Shown: in pieces, positions 15,173 to 20,747 of the stretch
How positions within the stretch are numbered: the stretch's first letter is position 1
Layout: each line of letters opens with the position of its first letter
Assembly: GCA_947258625.1 (NCBI GenBank)
Contig: CAMYJN010000001.1
Coordinates: forward strand, 1-20,747
Source of the DNA: an uncultured Polyangiaceae bacterium
Lineage (GTDB): Bacteria > Myxococcota_A > Polyangia > Polyangiales > Houyiibacteriaceae
Length of the DNA stretch: 20,747 bases
Direction of reading: 5' to 3'
Translations under genes and position numbers: made by a program
Notes under the pieces: generated by a model
Told to the model about the DNA's origin: nothing
Databases searched by the model: none
What the model saw: the letters and a program-made list of their open reading frames with translations, nothing else

Positions 15173-16143
15173 CCCGACACCTCGGCGTGAAAGCAGGCGA
15201 CGTCGGATTGTTCAAGCTGCTGCAAGGCCGGCTCCTCGACCCGGCAGACCTCCGTCACGAGGTCGCACCGGTCCTGAAAACGGCATCCGGTCGGCAGCTT
15301 GCGCAGGTCGGGAACCATTCCGCGGATGGTCGGCAGGCGCTCCCCTCGATTGCGCACGCTCGGGAGGCTGCGCAACAACCCACGGGTGTAGGGGTGCCTG
15401 GGCGTCTGAAAGAGAGTCCCGGTTTCCGCATGCTCGACGATCTTACCTGCGTACATGACCGCAATCTCTTGGGCGAACTCCGCCATCACGCCGAGATCGT
15501 GACTGATGAAAATGATGCTCATGCCAAAATCACTTTGAAGCGAGCGAAGCAAGTCCAGGATCTGCGCTTGAATCGTGACGTCGAGTGCTGTCGTTGGCTC
15601 ATCCGCGATCAAGAGGCGAGGTTCGCAGGCCAGGGCCATCGCGATCATGGCACGCTGTCGCATACCTCCCGATAGCGTATGCGGATACGAGTCGATGCGC
15701 TCGGAGGGTGCCGGGATTCCGACGAGATCCAAGAGCTCGATTGCGCGGACCCTCGCAGCACGACGGCTGACGCTCTGGTGAAGTCGAATCGCTTCCACGA
15801 TTTGCGATCCGACCGTGTACACCGGATTGAGCGAGGTCATCGGTTCCTGAAAGATCATGGAAATCTCGTTCCCTCGGAGGCTTCGCATCTCTGCCTCCGG
15901 AAGCTGGAATAGGTCCTGCCCGTCGAAGAGCGCCTCACCGCCCTCGATGAAGCCGGGCGGGCTTGGAACGAGCCGCATGATCGACAGAGCCGTCACGCTT
16001 TTCCCGCAACCGCTCTCCCCCACGACGCCGAGGGTCTGACCCGGAAACACGTCGAACGAGACGTCGTCGACGGCTCTCAGATAGCCCTCATCCGTCTCGA
16101 ATGCCGTGACCAGGTGGCGCAGGCTGAGCAGCGGTTCCGTCAT
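15169..16143 (-). CDS. oppD: Oligopeptide/dipeptide ABC transporter ATP-binding protein, OppD/DppD type
   Basis: Partner ATPase of the OppF-like protein. The 324 residues carry Walker A GESGCGKS (42-49), Q-loop [19 protein letters not shown] signature [16 protein letters not shown], Walker [13 protein letters not shown], switch His [14 protein letters not shown], and a C-terminal oligopeptide-type Cys motif (GCRFQDRCD, then EVCRVEEP). LSGGMRQR is the form expected in OppD/DppD. The ATG at 16143 is preceded by AAGG 8 nt earlier and matches the family N-terminus ([15 protein letters not shown]). A TTG 21 codons upstream is open but would add a non-homologous stretch. It begins 40 nt after the DUF4292-like lipoprotein stop, on the same strand. 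Confidence 0.93.
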   Translation of the reverse strand: MTEPLLSLRHLVTAFETDEGYLRAVDDVSFDVFPGQTLGVVGESGCGKSVTALSIMRLVPSPPGFIEGGEALFDGQDLFQLPEAEMRSLRGNEISMIFQEPMTSLNPVYTVGSQIVEAIRLHQSVSRRAARVRAIELLDLVGIPAPSERIDSYPHTLSGGMRQRAMIAMALACEPRLLIADEPTTALDVTIQAQILDLLRSLQSDFGMSIIFISHDLGVMAEFAQEIAVMYAGKIVEHAETGTLFQTPRHPYTRGLLRSLPSVRNRGERLPTIRGMVPDLRKLPTGCRFQDRCDLVTEVCRVEEPALQQLEQSDVACFHAEVSG

Positions 16144-16183
16144 GCTGCGCCACCTTAGCACCCACCGAGAAATGCCTCGCGTT

Positions 16184-16996
16184 TCAGGGGCAGGACGCGA
16201 GCTCAATCGACATGCCTGGGCTCGGCGCTTGCTGGAACGCCCCGTCTGGAATCTCTGGGTTCAGCGAAATCGACTTCACCCGAACCGACGTATCGGCATC
16301 GTTGACCTGGTCGACGAACCGCACCTTGGTTGGAAACGATTGCCCGTCGACGTCGATGTATTCGTCGTAGGTCGCTTCCCACCGTGTGTCGCCGTTCGGA
16401 GCTCGTTCGACGGAGCGTCGAAGGGTGAGGCGCTGCTCGGTTGGCGTCTTGTCGAGGTCGTCCCGGGGCACAGAAAACGAGACTTCTTGCGTTGTCCCAT
16501 CGGCGGCAACGAGGGTCACGACATAGCGGCCGTCGCGGCACTCCATGGACTGCCCGGTGGCTTCGATCGTGGGCGTGTCGCCCGTCAGGAGACGGAGCAC
16601 GTTCTCGGCGTCGACCGAAATCCCCAAGAGGCGAGCGATGTTTTCGGGGCACGTCGGGCCGTGCACAAACGCCCCCTCCCGCAAATCGCTCAGCTGGAAA
16701 GTCTCTCCATCGCTGGTCAACACGGCGGCCGGCCCAACCTGGGTCATCACGTCGAAACGCACCCGGTTTGGCCGCTCGAGGAACATGAAGACGGTGCCTC
16801 GAATTCGCCCGTCGCGCGCCCACTGCGTCACGCGGGCTTCGGCTTTGATAGCTTGCCAGCCGGCTTGTTGATTCCGGTGGTCGTCGAGCGCCCTACCCGC
16901 ATCGCTGCGCATTTGGAGAGGACAGGAGGGAGCCGACTTGCAGCCCGCGGCGGCCAAGCACAGCAGAAGCAGCGCAGTGAGGCACGGGCGCGTCAC
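16184..16996 (-). CDS. DUF4292/LolA-LolB-like outer-membrane lipoprotein
   Basis: A 270-residue lipoprotein. The signal peptide [19 protein letters not shown] has its lipobox Cys at 19. The mature part reads as a LolA-type half-barrel: [20 protein letters not shown], then [20 protein letters not shown], then [20 protein letters not shown], which is the typical order of strands in DUF4292 and LolB-like proteins. Such proteins bind lipid or lipoprotein acyl chains; the exact role here is unknown. The GTG at 16996 shares bases with the stop of the upstream lipoprotein gene with cytochrome-c-like motifs (TAGTG), showing translational coupling. A longer frame starting at 17089 exists, but it would place a non-signal-like extension before the signal peptide. 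Confidence 0.8.
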   Translation of the reverse strand: MTRPCLTALLLLCLAAAGCKSAPSCPLQMRSDAGRALDDHRNQQAGWQAIKAEARVTQWARDGRIRGTVFMFLERPNRVRFDVMTQVGPAAVLTSDGETFQLSDLREGAFVHGPTCPENIARLLGISVDAENVLRLLTGDTPTIEATGQSMECRDGRYVVTLVAADGTTQEVSFSVPRDDLDKTPTEQRLTLRRSVERAPNGDTRWEATYDEYIDVDGQSFPTKVRFVDQVNDADTSVRVKSISLNPEIPDGAFQQAPSPGMSIELASCP

Positions 16997-18147
16997 TAGT
17001 TGTTCAGCGCGCCCTGGTTGATCCATTCTTCGACGACCTGTACGAGCGAATCGCTGACGAAGCTTCCAAGCGGCATCGAATCGCCGCACGTCTGCATCGC
17101 ACGCATCTTCTGAACCATGATTGAACCGGCTGAATCGTTGGGGATCACGAGGGTGCCCTGCCCCGCGCAGTCACCCGGGTCAGCGGCCAGCGCATTGACC
17201 ACCGCCGACCAGGATTCAGCCGGCCAGTTGGTCGTGTCTGCTGTATCGGCGCCGGTTAGATTCAGCGCAGTCAGGCCCGCGTCGCTGGCGCCACCAGGAA
17301 TGATGCCGTCGAGAGGGTTGTTCGGGTTTTGGTCCGTGTTGTCGTTGCTCGGCCCGTGACAGATCACGCAGTCGGTGAACATGATACCGAAGTAGATATC
17401 ACTCCAGGTCGGATCAGGAAGGTCGCTCGGCCCGCTGTACACACAGATCTCGTTGTCGACGCTTTGGCAAAGCTCGAGCTCGTCCGTGGCCAAAGGCGGC
17501 GTCTCCGTCCGCGCAATCGCAGGGGCCTGGCACGCGAGCCAGTTACGAACGATCTCTTGCCCTTCACTCGAATCGATCGAAGGAAGCTCGGCGGAGCGCT
17601 CGGGACGATCCGGATCGGTCGTGCGAATCCAAGGCGTGTTGTTACGGACTCGTTGACCGGCTTCCCCGGGCGGCATGGTGCCTGAGCGGATTTCCTGGAT
17701 CATTCCCTCGGCCCAGTTGTTCACCTGGTTTCGATTGTTCTGCAGGTTACGCAGGCGCTCGCAGTACAATGTGTCGGTTTGACCACCTTCACAACTCTCG
17801 AGTGGCTGCGCACAGCTTGGATCGTCCGTCACGTCGGTGCAGGCCAGGTCCACGTCGAAATTCAGTCCTGCCGGAACGCCGATTCGGTCGGCGCCGACGG
17901 CGGCGGGCGCATGACAGAACGATCCATCGCCACAGGTCGATTGAACGAGCGCCTGCCCCTCGTACATGGGGAGGCCGTCGGTCGCGCGATACACGATGTC
18001 GAACGCCGCAGGCCCTTGAATCGGGCGTTCGCGATCCCACTTGAGGTTGCATTCGCCGAGGTCACGTTTGCAGCCCGGAAGGCTCAAGAGGCAAAGGGCC
18101 GACACCAGGAACGGAAGAAAGGAAGGACCACTGCCGACGCCAAGCAT
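16996..18147 (-). CDS. Lipoprotein with two cytochrome-c-like motifs, one atypical
   Basis: A 383-residue secreted lipoprotein: signal peptide with the lipobox LSLPGC, Cys26 lipidated. Two cytochrome-c-like segments are visible. The second has a standard haem-attachment motif CVICH (near residue 258), with a later possible axial Met in TCGDSMPLG. The first has TCGDGSFCHA, i.e. Cys72-x5-Cys78-His79 instead of CxxCH, followed by GTMPPGEAG, which resembles an axial Met loop. Between them are many Cys (LACTDVTDDPSCAQPLESCE) that may form disulfides. The role is probably electron transfer or redox sensing at the outer membrane; haem binding at the first site is not certain. Similar paired motifs recur in lipoproteins of myxobacteria (recalled, not searched). 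It is coupled to the DUF4292 gene by TAGTG. Confidence 0.75.
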   Translation of the reverse strand: MLGVGSGPSFLPFLVSALCLLSLPGCKRDLGECNLKWDRERPIQGPAAFDIVYRATDGLPMYEGQALVQSTCGDGSFCHAPAAVGADRIGVPAGLNFDVDLACTDVTDDPSCAQPLESCEGGQTDTLYCERLRNLQNNRNQVNNWAEGMIQEIRSGTMPPGEAGQRVRNNTPWIRTTDPDRPERSAELPSIDSSEGQEIVRNWLACQAPAIARTETPPLATDELELCQSVDNEICVYSGPSDLPDPTWSDIYFGIMFTDCVICHGPSNDNTDQNPNNPLDGIIPGGASDAGLTALNLTGADTADTTNWPAESWSAVVNALAADPGDCAGQGTLVIPNDSAGSIMVQKMRAMQTCGDSMPLGSFVSDSLVQVVEEWINQGALNN

Positions 18148-18202
18148 ACGAGCCGGAAAATGCGTCTGATGCCCCGCGGAGTCAAGCGAGTTGCAGGTCT
18201 GC

Positions 18203-19012
18203 TCAAGCGGCGGGTCGCAGGTGTTCCAGGCGTTCGCGCAGTTTTTCGCGGGCCCTGACCTCGAGTTGGCGTACTCGCTCTTTGCTGACGCCCATTTCCC
18301 GTCCGAGAGCCTCCAGGGTGCAGGGCTCGTCGGAGAGGATGCGCGCTTCGACGATCCGCTGCTCGCGATCCGTCAAGCTCTGCATGGCGGAGTCGAGGGC
18401 AGCGCGGACGTGGTGCACAGCTTCCGAGCGGGCAACGGACTCTTCCGGAGTCGGCTGCTTGTAGCTCATGCGCTCCATGGCGGTGGGCGCATCGGTCACG
18501 CTGGCGTCGAGAGAAAGATCGCCCCGAGCCAGCAGAGGCCAAAGCTGTTTTGCGCGTGTGAGCGGCATCCCGCTTTCTTCGGCCAGCACCTGCGGAGACT
18601 CGACCGACTTCCGCCTGAACGCGCGCATCGCGCGCCGCTCCGTCCGGGTCGTTCCCAGCCGGACGATCCGGTATGAACGGACGACATAATCGCGAATCTC
18701 AGCGCGGATCCAATAGGCTGCGTAGGTGATGAGCCGACACTTCTTTTCCGGATCGAACTTCGACGCCGCCTTCAAGAGCCCGAGGTTGCCCTGCTGAACG
18801 AGATCCTCGAGCGGCACTCCCCAGCGCCGATACTCGCGCGCGATCGCGATCACGAACGGCAGGCTCGATTCGATCAAGCGAACGCCTGCCGCTTCGTTGC
18901 CTTCTGTCCAGCTCTGCGCAAGCTCACGTTCGGTTTCAGCATCGAGGATCTCGACCCGCTTGAGCGAAGCGCGGTATCGGTCCAGAGCCGTTGCCGTGAT
19001 GACCGTTGTCAT
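18203..19012 (-). CDS. RNA polymerase sigma factor, RpoH/SigB-SigC-like (sigma-70 family group 3)
   Basis: A 269-residue alternative sigma factor. Region 1.2/2.1 starts near residue 10. Region 2 contains LVQQGNLGLLKAASKFDPEK, the -10 recognition segment CRLITYAAYWIRAEIRDYVV (residues 92-111) and SYRIVRLG. The region 3 linker carries LDASVTDAP. Region 4 has the helix-turn-helix CTLEALGREMGVSKERVRQL (-35 recognition). Length and lack of region 1.1 fit RpoH. The RpoH box after residue 120 is altered (TRTERRAMRAFRRK in place of the usual QRKLFFNLR-like sequence), so it may be a divergent heat-shock-type or developmental sigma such as SigB/SigC of Myxococcus. The ATG at 19012 is the only plausible start. 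It is read away from the gene at 19242. Confidence 0.88.
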   Translation of the reverse strand: MTTVITATALDRYRASLKRVEILDAETERELAQSWTEGNEAAGVRLIESSLPFVIAIAREYRRWGVPLEDLVQQGNLGLLKAASKFDPEKKCRLITYAAYWIRAEIRDYVVRSYRIVRLGTTRTERRAMRAFRRKSVESPQVLAEESGMPLTRAKQLWPLLARGDLSLDASVTDAPTAMERMSYKQPTPEESVARSEAVHHVRAALDSAMQSLTDREQRIVEARILSDEPCTLEALGREMGVSKERVRQLEVRAREKLRERLEHLRPAA

Positions 19013-19016
19013 GCCG

Positions 19017-19048
19017 CGTGCCCGATGCAGTAACCGTGCCGAATGCAG
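19017..19048. repeat. Imperfect 14-nt direct repeat, 18-nt period, just upstream of the sigma gene
   Basis: CGTGCCCGATGCAG (19017-19030) and CGTGCCGAATGCAG (19035-19048) agree in 12 of 14 positions. They lie within the 36 nt before the sigma ATG, in its untranslated leader or promoter. They may be a regulator site or chance. Confidence 0.45.
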
Positions 19049-19094
19049 ACTTGCTGAAAAGCGAGCCTAAAACCGCGGACGTGCCGCGACTACC

Positions 19095-19109
19095 GTGGCG
19101 TTTCGCCAC
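19095..19109. repeat. Perfect 6-nt inverted repeat with 3-nt spacer (possible operator or hairpin)
   Basis: GTGGCGTTTCGCCAC: the two halves GTGGCG and CGCCAC are exact reverse complements. It lies mid-way between the divergent genes, 83 nt before the sigma ATG and 133 nt before the small gene. No T-tract follows on either side, so it is not an ordinary terminator. An operator for either gene is possible. Confidence 0.5.
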
Positions 19110-19213
19110 ATGCGGCAGCCGAATCGCCGCGGCAGGCTGCGCGCGCTTTGCACTCGAGGCGCAATTCTCGCGGATGCGCAAAAAGGCTGGATTTTTCCAT
19201 GTCTACTTTGCCC

Positions 19214-19219
19214 AGGAGG
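19214..19219 (+). promoter_or_regulatory. Strong Shine-Dalgarno AGGAGG that serves an out-of-frame ATG
   Basis: AGGAGG is followed 6 nt later by ATG at 19226, an ideal arrangement. That ATG opens a frame (to 19516) with poor codon use, while the well-supported frame begins at the GTG at 19242, after an in-frame TAG at 19230. The site is 22 nt from that GTG, too far for direct use. Confidence 0.5.
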
Positions 19220-19241
19220 CCAATTATGCTAGTTTCCAGGC

Positions 19242-19499
19242 GTGGAAGTCGTCCTTCGCAAAGTAGGCCGCAAGTCGGGTCGCGCCGTCGTAGGGCGTCT
19301 GCTGAGACCTCCGCGCAAGGGCTCCGTCGTCGTGATCGAGTTTGCCGATGGCCTGCACGAGTACGTCACGACTCCGGTGAAGCGCGTACTTCAACTGTGC
19401 GGGCAGGACACCTACTACCTGCAGACGGCAAACAGCCGGTACCGGCTGGAGGTTCGCTCGAGCCAATCGGGTGTGGTCGATCAGCCGGTCGCGAACTGA
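19242..19499 (+). CDS. Small hypothetical protein (85 aa)
   Basis: Not recognised. A basic, beta-rich protein of 85 residues: GRAVVGRLLRPPRKGSVVVI, EFADGLHEYVTTPVKRVLQL, TYYLQTANSRYRLEVRSS. The pattern of short strands with Tyr/Val resembles a small SH3-like barrel, but no family can be named. There is no signal peptide or membrane segment. The frame is supported by codons ending mostly in G or C, as in neighbouring genes. The GTG at 19242 is the only possible start because TAG at 19230 closes the frame, yet no ribosome site lies at the right distance. Initiation may be leaderless (TATGCT at 19225-19230 could be a -10) or coupled to the upstream ATG. The gene is divergent from the sigma gene and overlaps the amidohydrolase gene tail to tail by 19 nt. 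Confidence 0.7.
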   Translation: MEVVLRKVGRKSGRAVVGRLLRPPRKGSVVVIEFADGLHEYVTTPVKRVLQLCGQDTYYLQTANSRYRLEVRSSQSGVVDQPVAN

Positions 19500-20353
19500 C
19501 CGGAGCCCCGCAATAGTTTGCCGAGCTTGTGGACTAGCTGTTCGAGCACGGCTTGGAGCTGCGCGAAGTCTTCTTTTTTGATTTCGCTGGTGTGCTCGTC
19601 GACGTAAAGCGCCCGGTTCAGCTCGATCTGAACTGCGTGCTGCCCTCGCTTGGGGGCTCCGTAGCTGGATGTCGTCCAGCCACCGCGATACGGATCGTCA
19701 TGCTTCACACTCAGACCTGCTTCGCGGAAGTGCGAATCGATTAGATCGATGATGCGCCCATCGGCAGTCGAGCGGCCGCGCGTCCCAGGCACGACGTCCG
19801 CTCGGCGAACCTTGCCCCCGCCAATGGTCCGACGGCCCGACGAGGGCATCGAATGGGCCGCAAGAATCAGCACACGGCCGTGCTCCCGCAGTATCTGCGC
19901 CGCGACGTCGCGAAGCGCTTGATGGTACGGGTTGTAGAAGAGCTCCAGCCTTCTGCTGAACTGTTCGATGCTCAGGGGCGCCCGTAACAAGGGCGTCCCA
20001 TCGGTCCTTGCGCGCCACACGACGCCGCGCGCAGGAATGTGACGCCCTCTCGGATGCCTCGGCACAGCGGCCGAATCGACGTCTTCGGGCCCACGGTTGA
20101 GATCGACGACGTATCGCGACACACGGGACACCAGGAGCGTCGCGCCGTTTTTGGGTGCGCCCCGATAGAGCTGATCGACGTAGATGTCGGAGTCGCGCAG
20201 CACGGCCAGCGGTGTCGACTGGATTTCAGATTCGACTTCCGGAGGGACCTGCACGCCCGAGTGCGGCACCTCGACGAGAACGGCACTTGGGGTCGTGCGT
20301 GGATGGGTTAGCTCGACGTAAGACACGGGGGGCTCAAGCGCTGAACGATTCAC
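19481..20353 (-). CDS. N-formylglutamate amidohydrolase family protein
   Basis: A 290-residue protein of the FGase family (HutG-type; hydrolysis of N-formyl-L-glutamate or related N-acyl amino acids). Visible marks are VEVPHSGVQVPPEV (about 28-40), RDSDIYVDQLY (53-63), SRYVVDLNRGPEDVD (79-93), AAHSMPSSG and a C-terminal AVQIELNRALYVDE. In many relatives the HSM motif is preceded by Asp (DxHSM); here the position is Ala (AAHSM), so the catalytic or metal site may be altered. No other histidine-degradation gene is nearby, so a role in histidine catabolism is unlikely to be the whole story. The GTG at 20353 overlaps the upstream gene by 20 nt; a GTG 9 codons later would remove the overlap. The 3' end overlaps the small plus-strand gene. 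Confidence 0.82.
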   Translation of the reverse strand: MNRSALEPPVSYVELTHPRTTPSAVLVEVPHSGVQVPPEVESEIQSTPLAVLRDSDIYVDQLYRGAPKNGATLLVSRVSRYVVDLNRGPEDVDSAAVPRHPRGRHIPARGVVWRARTDGTPLLRAPLSIEQFSRRLELFYNPYHQALRDVAAQILREHGRVLILAAHSMPSSGRRTIGGGKVRRADVVPGTRGRSTADGRIIDLIDSHFREAGLSVKHDDPYRGGWTTSSYGAPKRGQHAVQIELNRALYVDEHTSEIKKEDFAQLQAVLEQLVHKLGKLLRGSGQFATG

Positions 20354-20744
20354 GGAAAGGCATCTGCGAAGGACTCACCTTGGTCCGAACCAGCCGGCAC
20401 GCAAGCCCTAGATAAAGCGCTCGGTACGCGGGCTCCAGATCGGCCCCCGAACCGCTCTGTCGCGCGAGGATTCCTCCGAGAGTCGTATCCCCCGAAACGG
20501 AGTCCAGCACACTCACCCAGCGACGGTCCATGCGAAAAGTCTGGAGTGGCGGCCCGTCGTCGCAGCGTTCGAGCACTCTCTCGCGCAGCGGATCGAGCAC
20601 AGACTCTATCTCCTCGAGGTGCGCTTCGTTCGCGGCATCTCGGATGAGCTCGTACGGGTCCAACCCCATGGGGAACGTTTCCTCGTGACTCCGAGCACCG
20701 CGAACAAAAGCCCACTCGCCCCGCCGCCATCGAAAGGACTCCAT
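20334..20744 (-). CDS. Hypothetical protein (136 aa, may extend past the window)
   Basis: Not recognised. A soluble, acidic-helix-rich protein beginning MESFRWRRGEWAFVRGARSH, with a helical middle (GLDPYELIRDAANEAHLEEI, then ESVLDPLRERVLERC) and a short C-terminal part with AYRALYLGLACRLVRTKVSP. There is no signal peptide. The ATG is three bases from the window edge and the frame is open beyond, so the true start could be further out. An internal ATG at 20669 would give about 111 residues. The stop overlaps the start of the amidohydrolase gene by 20 nt, so the two are probably co-translated and may work together. Confidence 0.65.
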   Translation of the reverse strand: MESFRWRRGEWAFVRGARSHEETFPMGLDPYELIRDAANEAHLEEIESVLDPLRERVLERCDDGPPLQTFRMDRRWVSVLDSVSGDTTLGGILARQSGSGADLEPAYRALYLGLACRLVRTKVSPSQMPFRESFSA

Positions 20745-20747
20745 CAG

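Larger units (their letters stand above)
19013..19241. other. Divergent intergenic region between the sigma gene and the small gene at 19242
   Basis: 229 nt without a gene, the largest non-coding stretch of the window. It must hold the start signals for both flanking genes. It contains a near-perfect 14-nt direct repeat close to the sigma ATG, a perfect inverted repeat at 19095-19109, a further possible hairpin (GCAGCC at 19115-19120 with GGCTGC at 19135-19140) and a strong Shine-Dalgarno sequence at 19214-19219. No convincing promoter pair was found by eye. It is less GC-biased at 19185-19230 than elsewhere. Confidence 0.6.

Noticed and set aside
16144..16206. N-terminal extension of OppD from TTG 16206
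   Set aside because: ATG at 16143 matches the family N-terminus and has AAGG upstream. The extension is not homologous to OppD.
16997..17089. Longer start for the DUF4292-like lipoprotein
   Set aside because: It would put about 30 charged residues before a clear signal peptide. GTG 16996, overlapping the previous stop, gives a normal lipoprotein N-terminus.
19226..19516. Plus-strand frame beginning at ATG 19226 with a strong ribosome site
   Set aside because: Third codon positions are not GC-biased and the product is Arg/Ser-rich without pattern. The frame at 19242 is better supported. The ribosome site itself is kept as a finding.
1..20747. tRNA, rRNA, CRISPR arrays, transposases, integrase genes, phage genes
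   Set aside because: None seen. Gene density and similar base composition throughout give no sign of a mobile element.

Overview
The window is GC-rich (by eye roughly 60-65%), densely coding DNA that uses many GTG starts. No RNA gene, insertion sequence or CRISPR array was seen. The gene content suggests a myxobacterium or related lineage (Myxococcota, formerly Deltaproteobacteria). The pointers are a two-subunit 2-oxoacid:ferredoxin oxidoreductase, a chemosensory operon with a HEAT-repeat protein, a TPR lipoprotein of the PilF/Tgl type, a lipoprotein with unusual cytochrome-c-like motifs, and an RpoH-like sigma factor. The assignment is inference from gene content; no marker gene fixes the genus.

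Layout. Positions 1-2561 (+) hold the end of korA and all of korB. From 2517 to 19012 every gene lies on the minus strand, so transcription runs from high to low coordinates. In that order they are: an RpoH-like sigma factor (19012-18203); a lipoprotein with cytochrome-c-like motifs, coupled to a DUF4292/LolA-like lipoprotein (18147-16184); the two ATPases of an oligopeptide ABC transporter (16143-14195); a Crp/Fnr-type regulator (14155-13502); a coupled set of TPR lipoprotein, RodZ-like HTH membrane protein, RecO and DUF971 protein (13452-11164); and the chemosensory operon cheY-cheA-cheW-cheW-HEAT-cheR-cheB-REC-pseudokinase (11113-2517). At 19013-19241 a divergent intergenic region separates the sigma gene from a small plus-strand gene (19242-19499). 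That small gene overlaps tail to tail with an N-formylglutamate amidohydrolase family gene, which is preceded by an unrecognised gene at the window edge (20744).

How the genes work together. KorAB would exchange CO2 and electrons between 2-oxoacids and ferredoxin. The chemosensory genes encode an almost complete signalling core: kinase, two adaptors, methyltransferase, methylesterase and two single-domain receivers. No receptor and no flagellar gene is present, and two non-standard parts are added. One is a roughly 670-residue HEAT-repeat protein. The other is a terminal histidine-kinase-like protein that keeps its HEINN phosphoacceptor/phosphatase motif but has lost ATP-binding residues. Most junctions from cheY to cheB overlap by 4 nt or abut, so products are probably made in fixed proportions. 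This modified operon is the most interesting part of the window.
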